DNA from: Leptospira sp.
GTDB lineage: Bacteria; Spirochaetota; Leptospiria; Leptospirales; Leptospiraceae
NCBI GenBank assembly: GCA_016742255.1
Contig: JACVCB010000014.1
Coordinates: 1-64,000, forward strand
Direction: 5' to 3'
Length of the DNA: 64,000 nucleotides
The position numbers and the translations under genes are program-made. Shown piece after piece: positions 45,724 to 56,151 of this stretch. Each line of letters starts with the position of its first letter. Position 1 is the stretch's first letter. The notes under the pieces were generated by a model, which worked only from the letters and a program-made list of their open reading frames with translations, did no database searches and was not told where the DNA came from.

Positions 45724-46593
45724 ATGGAAGAACAAGAGTTTCAGGAAGTATGGAAGTGGGTTCTATCAGTTGGGGATTCCATTTTAAGCATTTATAAAAC
45801 TGATTTTCAGATTCGTGATAAAGGTGGTAATGATCCTGTTACCGAAGCGGATTTGTATGCGAGTGAATTTTTGTATGAAAAAATTTCCAATCGATTCCCT
45901 GGACATGGATTTTTGTCTGAGGAAAGAGCAGATACCGTTTCTCGTTTGGATAAGGAATGGGTATGGATTTTAGATCCCATCGACGGTACACGTGAATTTG
46001 TCAAAAAAAATGACCAATTTGCACTCAGTTTGGGACTTGTTCGGAACGGTGAGGCAATTTGGGGGATCATCTTTAACCCTGCCACAGGTGAATTTTTCTC
46101 GAAAGGAAAAAATAGTTTTTTTGCAAAACTGCAAGCGCCGTACGCTACGGAAGATAATTTTAGAACCTTACTTGTTGAAAGTGGCTCCGTATTACATCCG
46201 TTACAAGAATTAAAGGGACAAAACAAAAAACCGGTATTAATTGTTTCGGCTTCAGAAATGCGAGAGGGACTTTTTGATGATACTTTTTGGCATGAAGATT
46301 TTGAAATTCGATCCATGGGAAGTATTGCTTATAAACTTGGTTTATTATCCGCAGGATTTATCGATTTAATTGTGTCCTTAAAACCAAAAAATGAATGGGA
46401 TATCTGTGGTGGGATTGCTTTATTAGATGAGGAAAATTTTACATTTTTTCCTTTAAAAGATAAACCTTATTCCTTTAACCAAAAAACAACATTAACTTTT
46501 GGGCTTGTTGCCGGAAAAAGAAAAGCTGTAGAATATTTGGAAAGCAAAATTGATTTCCACCAACTTTCACTTAAGGTGAAGGAACGATGGTGA
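45724..46593 (+). CDS. cysQ: Inositol-monophosphatase-family phosphatase (CysQ-like)
   Basis: A 289-residue Mg-dependent phosphatase. The metal-binding motif WILDPIDGTREF (~79-90) and the upstream DPVTEADLYASEFLYE (~37-52) with SEE at ~62 are family marks; the second metal site is in NEWDICGG (~219-226). DGTREFVKK favours 3'(2'),5'-bisphosphate nucleotidase (CysQ), which clears PAP in sulfate assimilation, over inositol monophosphatase (usually DGTxNF). The end overlaps the next gene by seven bases. Confidence 0.85.
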   Translation: MEEQEFQEVWKWVLSVGDSILSIYKTDFQIRDKGGNDPVTEADLYASEFLYEKISNRFPGHGFLSEERADTVSRLDKEWVWILDPIDGTREFVKKNDQFALSLGLVRNGEAIWGIIFNPATGEFFSKGKNSFFAKLQAPYATEDNFRTLLVESGSVLHPLQELKGQNKKPVLIVSASEMREGLFDDTFWHEDFEIRSMGSIAYKLGLLSAGFIDLIVSLKPKNEWDICGGIALLDEENFTFFPLKDKPYSFNQKTTLTFGLVAGKRKAVEYLESKIDFHQLSLKVKERW

Positions 46594-47723
46594 AAACTTT
46601 TAAAATCGGTTTGGATGCACGTCCTTTATCCACTAGAGTTTCTGGTGTAGGACGTCTCATTGCAGAAACCTTAAAAGCTTTTCCCAATCAAGAAAAATAT
46701 GAGTTTTTGCTATTTTCACATTTGCCGATTCATCCTGATCATAAAGCTGTCCTTGAATTAAAAAATGTTAGGTGGGTAGAGGGTGGAGGTTTTCTAAAAT
46801 GGAAAGGTGGCCTGTATTATAATCTCTACATCCCTTTTTATTTAATGACCCATCGATTGGATTTGTTTTGGGGTTCACAGCAGGTGTTACCACCTTTTTT
46901 GCCAAGAGAACTTAAGGCAGTACTCACGTATTGTGATTTGGTTTTGTATTTATATCCAAATACAATGCGTTGGATTGCGAGATTACAACAAAGATTATTC
47001 CAAAGTTATTCCGTTAGGCGATCGAGTTTTATACTATCCATATCCAAACAAACAAGTGATGATATGTGTAAAAAATTTGATTATCCAGTTGAAAAAACTG
47101 GAGTTGCTTATCCTGGAGTGAATCCAGTGGAAATGACAAAGTTATTAGACTCACCCATGTCAAACCGAGTGAAAGACTTGGGGAATGGTTATCTATTGTC
47201 TGTTTCCACTATCGAACCAAGGAAAAATTACCCCTTTTTATTAGAAGTATATCGAGAATACAGAAAAAAAAATCCCCACCACTACAGACCATGGGTGATT
47301 GTTGGAAAAATCGGATGGGAATCTCCCGAATTCATTGAAGAGTTAATCCAGGAACGAACACTCTACAAAGATATTTTTATTTTGGATTCAGTTTCCGATT
47401 CAGAATTACAACATGTGTACAAACGAGCAGGACTTTTTGTTTTTGCGAGTAAATATGAAGGATTTGGAATTCCGATGGTGGAAGCTTTATTCCATAAGGT
47501 TCCGTGTATCGTATCTGATATTCCTACCTTCCATGAAATTGGGAAAGAAGAAGTATGTTATTTACCAATTAGTTCCAATGAAGATGCTAAACATTGGGCA
47601 GAAGCCATTGATTCATTCTTTCAGAATCCAACTCCTGTGAATGTTTCCATAGATGAATTTCGTTGGGAAAATGCTGCCAAAATCACAGAATCTGTGTTTC
47701 GATCTGTTTTAGAAGAAGGATAA
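46587..47723 (+). CDS. Family 4 glycosyltransferase
   Basis: A retaining GT-B enzyme of 378 residues. The N-domain starts IGLDARPLSTRVSGVGRLI, typical of mannosyl/rhamnosyl transferases that build O-antigen. The C-domain has the donor-binding VSTIEPRKNYPFL and the E-x7-E motif in FASKYEGFGIPMVEAL. The sugar cannot be inferred. It overlaps CysQ at its start and, on the other strand, a small protein at its end by 15 bases. Confidence 0.9.
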   Translation: MVKTFKIGLDARPLSTRVSGVGRLIAETLKAFPNQEKYEFLLFSHLPIHPDHKAVLELKNVRWVEGGGFLKWKGGLYYNLYIPFYLMTHRLDLFWGSQQVLPPFLPRELKAVLTYCDLVLYLYPNTMRWIARLQQRLFQSYSVRRSSFILSISKQTSDDMCKKFDYPVEKTGVAYPGVNPVEMTKLLDSPMSNRVKDLGNGYLLSVSTIEPRKNYPFLLEVYREYRKKNPHHYRPWVIVGKIGWESPEFIEELIQERTLYKDIFILDSVSDSELQHVYKRAGLFVFASKYEGFGIPMVEALFHKVPCIVSDIPTFHEIGKEEVCYLPISSNEDAKHWAEAIDSFFQNPTPVNVSIDEFRWENAAKITESVFRSVLEEG

Positions 47724-48104
47724 AAACCCTTTCTTTTTTGTCACGACACCAGAAAATAAAATTTTAGTTTTATCTTGTTTGGGAACCACATGTAAATGGA
47801 ATCGTTCCTTTGTCATGGCTTGGATTTCGCATTCCCAATCTTCAGCATTGGCGAATAGTTTGATCCGGTCACAGAGAATGGAACCTTCCACTGACCAATT
47901 GAGGTGGTATTTTGTTTTCCCGCGAGAAAAAACGGATTTGATTTGGTTTTCTTGAAACTTCCACATAACGAGGGTTTCATCACCAGATTCATAAGGTTCT
48001 GTGAAGGAAGGAATCATCGAAATTCCTTTTCCTTTCCAGTTTCCCTTTACGTAATCATTCCATTCGTCTAAGTTGGAGAAGTAGTTATAAATCAATGATT
48101 CCAA
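47709..48104 (-). CDS. Small protein of unknown function
   Basis: A 131-residue protein, aromatic and beta-rich (WECEIQ, FHLHVVP), without signal peptide or known domain. Both ends overlap other genes: 15 bases with the glycosyltransferase (tail to tail) and 10 bases with the thioredoxin-like gene (head to head). The start is uncertain: a TTG at 48104 or another at 48095. The compact overlapping position and normal residue composition support a real gene, but I would want homologues. Confidence 0.6.
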   Translation of the reverse strand: MESLIYNYFSNLDEWNDYVKGNWKGKGISMIPSFTEPYESGDETLVMWKFQENQIKSVFSRGKTKYHLNWSVEGSILCDRIKLFANAEDWECEIQAMTKERFHLHVVPKQDKTKILFSGVVTKKKGFLSFF

Positions 48105-48628
48105 AAAGTAAAACCGTATTCTCCCAATTGATATCTTCCAGATTTTATCTTCTCGTTTTCCTTACTTTCTTTTTTTGTAAACCAGAAGCAGGAAAAGTAG
48201 ATTTTTATCCAGATCCTTTGCCAACCATCACGGGAACCACAGAGGCATTGTCAGATTGGAAAGGCAAAGTGATTGTATTGGATTTTTGGGCAACATGGTG
48301 TGAACCATGTGCAAAGGCAGTACCTACGATCAATGAATGGAAACATTCTGTGTCCGAGTCAGATTTTGTTTTTCGAGGGATCAATACAGACACAACGGAA
48401 CCGCTAGAAAAAATTAAAGAAGATATGATTCGATTGAAGATGAGTTATCCCACCTTACTTGATAAAGACTGGAAAATGACAGATTTTTTCAAAGTGGAAG
48501 GGATTCCATGTGTTCTTGTTTTTGATCGCTCCGGAAAGATTGTGTACCGACAGTACGGCTTGGAAAAAGAAGACCTAACAGGGCTTGTCATCCGTTCTCA
48601 TGTTTGGTCCAAGTCTGATCTGCCATAA
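48095..48628 (+). CDS. TlpA-like thioredoxin-fold lipoprotein
   Basis: A 177-residue redox protein facing the periplasm. The lipobox-like FFFC gives lipidation at C28. The thioredoxin fold (~45-165) has the active site W68-C69-E-P-C72 and the cis-proline in VEGIPCVLV. It probably reduces or maturates exported proteins, such as c-type cytochromes; the haem-binding protein at 14.3 kb would be a candidate client. An extra cysteine follows the cis-proline. Confidence 0.88.
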   Translation: MIPKSKTVFSQLISSRFYLLVFLTFFFCKPEAGKVDFYPDPLPTITGTTEALSDWKGKVIVLDFWATWCEPCAKAVPTINEWKHSVSESDFVFRGINTDTTEPLEKIKEDMIRLKMSYPTLLDKDWKMTDFFKVEGIPCVLVFDRSGKIVYRQYGLEKEDLTGLVIRSHVWSKSDLP

Positions 48629-48763
48629 TTGTGCAATGCCAAACAAAGATTTGCAGGTTCCTTGATTTCAATGGCAAGAATGAAAATGTCTTGACTCATG
48701 TTCGTTAAAAAAGTCCCTTAAAGATACCTTTTACCGTTTTCTTTTCAGAAAGGAGTCAGAATC

Positions 48764-50698
48764 ATGCCAGCCAATTTGCCCGAACTCTTCCAGCAGAGTG
48801 CTGAAAAATTTGGGAACCGCCCCGCGTTCGTTAGTAAAGACGAATCGAAGTCCTATAAACCAGTCACCTTCAAAGAAGTGTATGATCTTGGTATCAACTT
48901 AGCAGAAGCTCTTATTGATTTAGGTGTGAATGCGAAAGAAAATGTAGCATTGCTTGCCGATAACCGATTGGAATGGATTGTTTCCGATTATGGAATCCTC
49001 ATGGCAGGTGCTGCCGATGTTCCACGCGGAACCGATATTACCGATTCCGAAATTGTTTATATTCTCAATCACTGTGAAGCAAAAGTTGTTTTCTTAGAAA
49101 ATGATAAAATGTTGGAAAAGTTCCAAAAGAACCGTTCCCAACTCGAATTTGCAAAAACACTCATTGTGATGGATAAAAAATCCACAGCAACTGGTGTCTT
49201 AAAAATGTATGACCTCATTGAGAAAGGGAAAGAACTGAGAGCCAAAGGTTCCAAAAAAGCAGAAGAAAGAATGAAATCCATTCTTCCGGATGACCTTTTC
49301 ACAATCATTTATACTTCAGGAACAACAGGAATGCCTAAAGGAGTTATGTTAAAACACAGTAACATGCTCCACCAAACAAGAGTCATTCTTGGTAGTATGA
49401 TCGAAATCAAAGCCGACGAACGAATGTTATCCATTCTACCAGTATGGCACGTATTTGAACGAGTTTTCGAATACCTTGCGATTGCTGCAGGTTGTGCAAC
49501 CTATTATACGAATGTTCGCGATCTACGGGATGATATGAAAAAAGCAAAACCAACGTTTATGGCATCTGCGCCTAGACTTTGGGAAAGTATCTATAATGGT
49601 ATTTATACCAGAATCAATGATCCAAAACAAACTCCTGCAATCCGCAGAGGTTTATTCAATTTGGCATATTTTTTCTCAAAACACTTCAATGCGGCGACTC
49701 GTTTTTTGAAAGGAAACCAAGTTGATTACGTTGGACGAAATCCAATTGTTTCTCTTTTTAAAGGTGTTTATTACCTAACAGTTGCTATCGTTTTGGCGAT
49801 TCCATACTTTTTACTCGATTTAGTGGTCCTTTCGAAAATCCGTGAGGCAACTGGTGGTGAGTTAAAAGCATCTGTTTCTGGTGGTGGTGCTTTACAAAGG
49901 CACGTCGATGCATTTTTCAATGATATTGGAATCAACGTATTGGAAGGATATGGAATGACGGAAACTTCTCCAGTGATTTCAGTTCGTACATTCAAACGAT
50001 TGGTACAAGGTTCCGTGGGGGTGATCACTCCTGAAACGGAATTACAAATCCGCGATGATTTGGGTAAAGTTCTCACTCACATTGATGCCAACCAAAAATT
50101 GGTTTCTGGATCTTATGGCAAACGTGGTGTCATCCACATCCGTGGACCACAAGTGATGAAAGGTTACTACAAAAACCCAGAAACCACAGCAAAAGTTCTC
50201 AAAGATGGTTGGATGGACACAGGTGACATTGGGATGTTCAATTTCAAAAAAACCCTTACCATTACAGGCCGTGCAAAAGACACAGTGGTTCTTCTTGGTG
50301 GTGAAAACGTTGAGCCAGTACCGATAGAAGACAAACTCACTGAGTCTCCTTTTATCTCGCAGTGTATGGTGATTGGCCAAGACCAAAAGAATTTGGGTGC
50401 CATCGTGGTTCCTGATTTTGAACAGTTGACTGCATGGGCAAAGGAAAATGGAATCGGTGAAACTGATAAACAGAAACTCATTGAAAACCCAAAAGTCCTC
50501 GATTTCTACAAAAAAGAAATCAAAGCTCTGAACAATACCAAAACTGGATTTAAGTCCTTTGAACAAGTGACTCCATTCATCCTCATCACAAAACCATTTG
50601 AAGTGGGTGATGAATTGACAAACCTGTTCAAAATGAAACGCCACTTAATCACAGAGAAATACAAAGACAAAATCACTGCCCTTTACGCAGGAGATTAA
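48764..50698 (+). CDS. AMP-forming long-chain acyl-CoA synthetase
   Basis: A 644-residue adenylate-forming enzyme of the FadD/FACL type that activates fatty acids with ATP and CoA. The ATP motif is [13 protein letters not shown] (~183-195), followed by YGMTETSP (~398) and [11 protein letters not shown] (~482). Two hydrophobic stretches (~330-350, [17 protein letters not shown]) suggest membrane contact, common in the large bacterial/eukaryotic-type synthetases. An AAAGGAG ribosome site precedes the ATG. The 135-base upstream gap holds a TTGACT but no convincing -10. Confidence 0.93.
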   Translation: MPANLPELFQQSAEKFGNRPAFVSKDESKSYKPVTFKEVYDLGINLAEALIDLGVNAKENVALLADNRLEWIVSDYGILMAGAADVPRGTDITDSEIVYILNHCEAKVVFLENDKMLEKFQKNRSQLEFAKTLIVMDKKSTATGVLKMYDLIEKGKELRAKGSKKAEERMKSILPDDLFTIIYTSGTTGMPKGVMLKHSNMLHQTRVILGSMIEIKADERMLSILPVWHVFERVFEYLAIAAGCATYYTNVRDLRDDMKKAKPTFMASAPRLWESIYNGIYTRINDPKQTPAIRRGLFNLAYFFSKHFNAATRFLKGNQVDYVGRNPIVSLFKGVYYLTVAIVLAIPYFLLDLVVLSKIREATGGELKASVSGGGALQRHVDAFFNDIGINVLEGYGMTETSPVISVRTFKRLVQGSVGVITPETELQIRDDLGKVLTHIDANQKLVSGSYGKRGVIHIRGPQVMKGYYKNPETTAKVLKDGWMDTGDIGMFNFKKTLTITGRAKDTVVLLGGENVEPVPIEDKLTESPFISQCMVIGQDQKNLGAIVVPDFEQLTAWAKENGIGETDKQKLIENPKVLDFYKKEIKALNNTKTGFKSFEQVTPFILITKPFEVGDELTNLFKMKRHLITEKYKDKITALYAGD

Positions 50699-50716
50699 TT
50701 TCTCGTTTTCTAAGTA

Positions 50717-51457
50717 ATGAGTTCCGCCTCGATGAAGGGGCGGAATTTACTCTTCTCTTTTCCAAAGTCCGTCGATACTTTTTATGTGAATCGTTTAGAT
50801 GGATCAGTATTTTCTTCCCAACCAGGGGTATTTTACCCTTACCAACACCAAGATTTTTATGCTATGGATTCCTTGTTTTTATCTCCTTTCAAAGAAGAAG
50901 AAATTTGGGATTTCCAATCCATTCCGCAAGTTCAGATGGGATTTCTTGGATTTTTAACCCTTCGTGGTTTCATTCGAGAAGATTTAGAATTACCAAAACT
51001 CCAAGTACGAGGTCTTTCGAAACACTGGCGTTCTTTCCTTGCAAAGGAAAATTTTTTAGGGAAACAAATACCTTGGGAAACTTCTGATTTTATTCCGAAT
51101 TTGGTTGGAGAAAATCCAACACCTGAATCTGGTTTTGGAAAAAAAGGACATTGGTCAAACGAGTTCCATTTTGAGAAACAAGAAGGAAATTCCACTTCTT
51201 TGTTTTTCATCGCAACGAACAAACAAAGTGAAACTGATGTTGCCATCAGTGATTTAATGAAAGATTTTTTATTGTATTCCCAAACCAATCATTATTTGGA
51301 AAGAGCTTACATCCGCAAAGAAAACTCTAGTTATTTGTATCTAAACGCAAAAGAAACAAATCCAAGAGTATTTTACCGAGAAAATACTTCAGAATTTCCA
51401 TCCTTTTTGTTTTTGGTGGCAGAGTTAAAAAATAAAACAGTTATTCTCCCAAATTAA
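50717..51457 (+). CDS. Conserved protein of unknown function
   Basis: A 246-residue cytoplasmic protein, rich in Phe, Ser and Pro, with no signal peptide and no motif I recognise. The start could be at the first ATG or five codons on (ATG before AAGGGGCGG). It follows the acyl-CoA synthetase by 18 bases, likely in the same transcript, and overlaps the LON-domain gene tail to tail by 17 bases. Confidence 0.7.
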   Translation: MSSASMKGRNLLFSFPKSVDTFYVNRLDGSVFSSQPGVFYPYQHQDFYAMDSLFLSPFKEEEIWDFQSIPQVQMGFLGFLTLRGFIREDLELPKLQVRGLSKHWRSFLAKENFLGKQIPWETSDFIPNLVGENPTPESGFGKKGHWSNEFHFEKQEGNSTSLFFIATNKQSETDVAISDLMKDFLLYSQTNHYLERAYIRKENSSYLYLNAKETNPRVFYRENTSEFPSFLFLVAELKNKTVILPN

Positions 51458-52049
51458 GACCCATTAACACTTGTTTGAGTAAATTTGCCTTAGTGTCTAA
51501 ATTGGTTGTTTCCAGAATGGTTTGTTTTGTTTTAAAATCAAAATAAATCAGTGAAGCAATAAAATCCACAGGAAATGGGTGAACTAAAATTTGGTTCATT
51601 TTTAAAATTAGGTCTTCCTCAGCACCTTCAGCAAGTAAGATTCGTTTGGTGAGCACTAACAATTCTTCTATTTTTTCTTTTAGTTCCTCGGAGACATTTT
51701 TATTCCGTTGGTGTTCTCGTTTGGATACTTGTGCGATATAAAAGGGTTCGGTGGAAGTTAAACTGACAATCTCTGCCGTTCCTAATCCCTCTAAAATAAT
51801 ATTGGATCTTCCATCAGGCAAAGATTCCTTTTGGATGATATGTCCAAACCCTACAACCTTAGGAATGGGAGGTAATCCATTTCCCAAATACCCTTTCGGA
51901 TAAGGTGCCATTCCCATTTCTCCTCCATTTTCCAAACAAAAATCCAGTAACTTTCTATACCTTGGCTCAAAGATATGTAAGGGTAAAAACATCCCAGGAA
52001 ACAGAAATACATCTGGTAAGGGAAATAGAGGTAAGGGGAAGGTTGACAC
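51441..52049 (-). CDS. LON N-terminal (substrate-binding) domain protein
   Basis: A 202-residue stand-alone LON substrate-binding domain: LPLFPLPDVFLFPGMFLPLH at the start, then EPRYRKL and GMAPYP. A helical end follows (ILLAEGAEEDLILKMNQI). There is no ATPase or protease domain, as in many bacterial single-domain LON proteins whose targets are unknown. The start is a GTG with no clear ribosome site; it is divergent from rfaE1. Confidence 0.88.
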   Translation of the reverse strand: MSTFPLPLFPLPDVFLFPGMFLPLHIFEPRYRKLLDFCLENGGEMGMAPYPKGYLGNGLPPIPKVVGFGHIIQKESLPDGRSNIILEGLGTAEIVSLTSTEPFYIAQVSKREHQRNKNVSEELKEKIEELLVLTKRILLAEGAEEDLILKMNQILVHPFPVDFIASLIYFDFKTKQTILETTNLDTKANLLKQVLMGLNLGE

Positions 52050-52103
52050 AGAGAAAGGTTTTAGATTCCATGTTTAGTTGTAAACCAATTCAAGGATTCG
52101 GCT

Positions 52104-53123
52104 TTGTTGAAAATCAAAAAATCTTTGCTACACCAAACCTTTGCCAAACTTTCCCAAATCAAAGTTCTCGTCATAGGAGATTTGATTTTAGATGAATACT
52201 TAATTGGATCAGTGGAAAGAATCTCTCCCGAAGCGCCTGTTCCCGTTGTTTGGGTTAGAAGCGAAAAACAAACTTTAGGTGGATCTGGTAATGTTGTTCA
52301 AAACTTATCATCCATTGGAGTCAGAGGGATTGTTTTTGGAAGGATCGGGGAAGACAAAGCAGGTGAAAATTTAGAATCAATTTTACTTTCGAATTCAGTA
52401 GCAAAGGAAGACTTAGCCTTATTAAAATCCAAACAAATTCCCACGATTCTAAAAACGAGAATCATTGCCTCTCACCAACAAGTTTGCCGTGTGGACAGAG
52501 AAGAAATTGTCCCACTGACAAATGAAGAAGAAAAACAAATTCTGGAACGATTAAAAGATAAAATCAAAGAGGCTTCTGCTGTGATCCTCTCAGATTACGA
52601 TAAGGGGTACTTAACACCTTCTTTGATCCAATCTGTGATTTCTCTTTGTAATGCAGAAAATAAAATTGTGACTGTAGATCCGCAAGTAAGCCATTTTTTC
52701 TTATACAAAAACATTCATATCATGACACCAAACCATCATGAGGCGGGTAAGGCATTGGGTAAAAAACTATCCAGTGATTCTGAAATTGAACTCGCTTGTC
52801 GTGAGATTTCAGAACGTATTACACCCGATGCGATGATGATTACTAGAGGGGAAAAGGGAATGTCAATTTATGAAAGGACATCCAATCGTTTTTACCATAT
52901 CCCAACTGTCGCCAAAGAAGTATTTGATGTAACAGGGGCAGGGGATACGGTAATCACCACCTACACTGCATTTGTAGCTAGTGGGATGAGTATTGGAGAA
53001 GCAGCCTTAGTCTCCAATGTAAGTGCGGGGATTGTCGTTGGAAAATTGGGTGCGGCAACGGTGACACAATCTGAGATTGAAGAGGCTCTTCGGACTTTAG
53101 GTTATCTTGAGGAATCAAAATGA
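52104..53123 (+). CDS. rfaE1: D-glycero-beta-D-manno-heptose-7-phosphate kinase
   Basis: A PfkB-family (ribokinase fold) kinase of 339 residues, equivalent to the N-terminal half of HldE. The first PfkB segment includes ERISPEAPVPVVWV, and the catalytic GAGDT lies in FDVTGAGDTVI (~283). It phosphorylates heptose 7-phosphate at C1. The start is a TTG with AAGGA about ten bases before it. The stop overlaps rfaE2 by four bases, so the bifunctional E. coli HldE is split here into two coupled genes. Confidence 0.92.
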   Translation: MLKIKKSLLHQTFAKLSQIKVLVIGDLILDEYLIGSVERISPEAPVPVVWVRSEKQTLGGSGNVVQNLSSIGVRGIVFGRIGEDKAGENLESILLSNSVAKEDLALLKSKQIPTILKTRIIASHQQVCRVDREEIVPLTNEEEKQILERLKDKIKEASAVILSDYDKGYLTPSLIQSVISLCNAENKIVTVDPQVSHFFLYKNIHIMTPNHHEAGKALGKKLSSDSEIELACREISERITPDAMMITRGEKGMSIYERTSNRFYHIPTVAKEVFDVTGAGDTVITTYTAFVASGMSIGEAALVSNVSAGIVVGKLGAATVTQSEIEEALRTLGYLEESK

Positions 53124-53608
53124 GTTTTTACGAGTCACTACAAAGTAAAATCATCGCACAAGACACGATCGAAACAAAACGTAAGTCCCTCGAAGGCAAA
53201 AAAATCGTATTTACGAATGGTTGTTTTGATATTTTACACCCAGGTCATGTGAGTTACTTAGCACAGGCTCGTGATTTAGGAGATTACCTTTGGATTGGTG
53301 TGAATTCAGATGAGAGTGTGAGAAGGTTAAAAGGGGAATCTAGGCCTATCAATTCCTGTGAAGACCGAATGATGGTACTTGCGGCTTTATCTTCCGTTGA
53401 TTTTGTTTCTAGTTTTCCTGAAGACACTCCCTTAGAAATTTTAAAAAAAGTAAGACCCTCCATCCATTCAAAAGGTGGGGATTACCAAATTGAGACCCTC
53501 CCAGAATACAAAATTTTAAAGGAGATGGGTGCGGATATTCAAATTTTACCTTTTGTTTCCGGAAAATCCACTACCAAGATTTTAGAAAAAGCCAAATCCC
53601 CTTCCTAA
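53120..53608 (+). CDS. rfaE2: Heptose-1-phosphate adenylyltransferase
   Basis: A 162-residue nucleotidyltransferase equal to the C-terminal half of HldE. The HIGH-type motif is FTNGCFDILHPGHVSYL (~33-49), and SGKSTTKIL near the end is the second nucleotide-binding loop. It makes ADP-heptose from heptose 1-phosphate and ATP for LPS core assembly, completing the route begun by gmhA and rfaE1. Confidence 0.93.
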   Translation: MSFYESLQSKIIAQDTIETKRKSLEGKKIVFTNGCFDILHPGHVSYLAQARDLGDYLWIGVNSDESVRRLKGESRPINSCEDRMMVLAALSSVDFVSSFPEDTPLEILKKVRPSIHSKGGDYQIETLPEYKILKEMGADIQILPFVSGKSTTKILEKAKSPS

Positions 53609-53671
53609 ACGTATTGATTTTGGACCCAAATCCCAACAGTCTGTAAAAAACATTCTTTTTTGAGGTCCAGT

Positions 53672-55294
53672 TTGTCCAAGACCAGATATATATTCATTAC
53701 CGGTGGTGTTTCCTCTTCTTTGGGAAAAGGGGTCACTGTCGCCGCTCTCGGTTGTTTGTTAGAAGCCAGAGGTTATACCGTCTCTTTACAAAAAATGGAT
53801 CCTTATATCAATATTGACCCAGGCACAATGAGTCCCTACCAACATGGGGAAGTGTATGTGACCGAAGATGGAGCCGAGACGGATTTAGATTTAGGTTATT
53901 ATGAACGGTTCACCAAGTCAAAATTTTCCCGTAAAAATTCTGTATCAACTGGGCAAATTTACCATGCTGTCATCGAACGGGAACGGAAAGGGGATTACCT
54001 TGGAAGAACCGTACAAGTTGTACCACATATTACAAATGAGATTCGAAATCGTATATATAACCTAACACGTGACCAAGAAACAGATTTTGTAATTGTGGAA
54101 ATTGGAGGGACAGTTGGAGATATTGAATCCATTCCATTTTTGGAAGCAATTCGCCAAATGCGATATGAACATGGTAGTAACCAGGTATTATTCCTCCACC
54201 TAACGCTTGTCCCAACAATTACAGCAGCTGGTGAAGCCAAAACAAAACCAACCCAACACTCAGTAAAAGAGTTATTGGCACTAGGGATCCAACCAGATGT
54301 ATTAATCTGCAGGATCAATAAACCAATGTCAAAGGAGATGAAAAATAAGATCTCTCTCTTTTGTAATGTGAAAGAACAAAATGTAATTTCAGCTGTCGAT
54401 ATCACAACATCCATTTATGAAATTCCTCTGATGTATCGAGAAGATAAATTGGATGAAGTTGTACTGAATGCACTTGGTATGGATTTACGAAAACTGAATT
54501 TTTCCCAGTGGGAAAACATGGTTAAGAAAATTCGTAATACAAAAAAGACCGTAAAAGTGGCGTTAATTGGAAAATACATTTCCTTACAAGATGCGTATCG
54601 ATCTGTTTACGAATCCTTGGCTCATGGTGGAATTGCCAATGATGTAGAAGTAGAAGTTGTCAAAATTAATCCTGAAGATATTGATTCTAAGAATACTAAA
54701 GAACTCTTAAAAGGTGTTCATGGAATTCTCGTTCCAGGTGGGTTTGGAGAACGTGGGATCGAAGGAAAAATTGCTGCCATTCAATATGCGAGAACCAAAC
54801 AGATTCCATTTTTTGGAATTTGTTTAGGAATGCAATGTGCAGTGATTGAATTTGCGCGCCATGTTTTAGGATTCAAAGATGCTAATTCAACTGAATTCAA
54901 ACCAAATGTTGAATACCCTGTGATTTCAATGATAGAAGAACAAAAAGAAATCGAACGTATGGGTGGAACTATGCGCCTTGGTGCTTATCCATGTGTTGTC
55001 AAAAAGGGAACACTTGCTTATAGTGAATACAAAGCTGATCGAATTTCAGAACGTCACAGACACCGCTTTGAATTTACACTTCGATTTAAGGATGATTTTG
55101 AGAAAAAAGGAATGAATTTATCTGGTTTTTCACCTGATGGTAGTTTGGTGGAAATTGTCGAAATTCCAAATCATCCTTGGTTCATTGGAGTTCAATTCCA
55201 TCCAGAATTCCAATCGAAACCAACAGATCCACATCCACTCTTTGCAGGTTTTATTAAGGCTGCATCGAAATTAGCGAAAAAATCGGAGGATTAA
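53672..55294 (+). CDS. pyrG: CTP synthase
   Basis: Makes CTP from UTP, ATP and glutamine; 540 residues from this start. The N-terminal synthase domain starts KTRYIFITGGVSSSLGKGV with the P-loop. A C-terminal class I amidotransferase domain has the nucleophile cysteine in GICLGMQCAV and the His/Glu pair in QFHPEFQS. The TTG at 53672 is preferred to the TTG at 53660 because GAGG lies six bases before it. CTP is the co-substrate for CMP-Kdo, which suits its place before kdsA. Confidence 0.95.
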   Translation: MSKTRYIFITGGVSSSLGKGVTVAALGCLLEARGYTVSLQKMDPYINIDPGTMSPYQHGEVYVTEDGAETDLDLGYYERFTKSKFSRKNSVSTGQIYHAVIERERKGDYLGRTVQVVPHITNEIRNRIYNLTRDQETDFVIVEIGGTVGDIESIPFLEAIRQMRYEHGSNQVLFLHLTLVPTITAAGEAKTKPTQHSVKELLALGIQPDVLICRINKPMSKEMKNKISLFCNVKEQNVISAVDITTSIYEIPLMYREDKLDEVVLNALGMDLRKLNFSQWENMVKKIRNTKKTVKVALIGKYISLQDAYRSVYESLAHGGIANDVEVEVVKINPEDIDSKNTKELLKGVHGILVPGGFGERGIEGKIAAIQYARTKQIPFFGICLGMQCAVIEFARHVLGFKDANSTEFKPNVEYPVISMIEEQKEIERMGGTMRLGAYPCVVKKGTLAYSEYKADRISERHRHRFEFTLRFKDDFEKKGMNLSGFSPDGSLVEIVEIPNHPWFIGVQFHPEFQSKPTDPHPLFAGFIKAASKLAKKSED

Positions 55295-55295
55295 G

Positions 55296-56141
55296 ATGTA
55301 CGATTTAATTGAAGAAAGAGAATTTTTTGGAAAAAAAATCGGAGGACGTCAGCCGTTTTTTTTAATCTCCGGGCCTTGTGTGATGGAGAACAAAGACTTA
55401 CTTGATCGTGTTTGTGGTGAAATGAAAGCCATCTGTGATGAGTTAGGGATTGTTTATATTTTTAAATCTTCTTTTGACAAAGCCAATCGTTCTTCCATCA
55501 ATTCCTATCGAGGTCCAGGATTGGAAGAAGGACGCAAACTCCTCGAGTTCATCAAACATAAATACAATGTACCTGTATTAACAGACATCCATGAAACCAT
55601 ACAAGTAGATCCTTTAAAGGACACAGTGGATATCTTTCAAATTCCGGCTTTTCTTAGCCGCCAAACAGACCTTATTGCCAAAGCTGCCGAAACTGGAAAG
55701 TGGGTGAATGTGAAAAAAGGTCAGTTTATGGCACCTGATGACACAAGGCATATCAAAACCAAAATCCAAGAGTCTGGATCTGAAAAGTACATGGTCACCG
55801 AACGTGGTGCGAGTTTCGGGTATGGAAACCTAGTGTTTGATTTACGAGGCATTCCCATGATGCATAAACATGGAATTCCCATTGTATTTGATGGTACCCA
55901 TTCCGCACAGTTACCTGGTGCTGCTGGAAACATAACAGGTGGTTTACGAGAGTTCATCCCTCATATGATGCGTGGTGCAGTTTCTGTTGGTGTGGAGGGA
56001 CTTTTTATGGAAGTACACCCTGATCCTGAAAAAGCTTTATCGGATGCAACAACCCAATTTCCTTTGGCAAAAGCAAAGGTTTTACTCACTCAATTATTAG
56101 AATTGGATCGTTTGGTAAAAACGAAATTCTTAGAGGTCTAG
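55296..56141 (+). CDS. kdsA: 3-deoxy-8-phosphooctulonate (Kdo-8-P) synthase
   Basis: Condenses arabinose 5-phosphate with phosphoenolpyruvate. A TIM-barrel of 281 residues with LISGPCVME (~24), FKSSFDKANRSS (~57-68) and LTDIHE (~99), typical of KdsA. The C11-type metal site seems present (C26 and the histidine of KHGIPIVFDGTHS), so it may be metal-dependent. It starts one base after pyrG ends. Confidence 0.95.
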   Translation: MYDLIEEREFFGKKIGGRQPFFLISGPCVMENKDLLDRVCGEMKAICDELGIVYIFKSSFDKANRSSINSYRGPGLEEGRKLLEFIKHKYNVPVLTDIHETIQVDPLKDTVDIFQIPAFLSRQTDLIAKAAETGKWVNVKKGQFMAPDDTRHIKTKIQESGSEKYMVTERGASFGYGNLVFDLRGIPMMHKHGIPIVFDGTHSAQLPGAAGNITGGLREFIPHMMRGAVSVGVEGLFMEVHPDPEKALSDATTQFPLAKAKVLLTQLLELDRLVKTKFLEV

Positions 56142-56151
56142 TCTCTTTCCA

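Noticed and set aside
48629..48763. Promoter for the acyl-CoA synthetase gene (TTGACT near 48690)
   Set aside because: No -10 hexamer at 16-18 bases spacing; not supportable from sequence alone.
50042..50644. 200-codon open frame antisense to the acyl-CoA synthetase gene
   Set aside because: Phe/Cys-rich translation with no motif, lying wholly inside a well-conserved gene.
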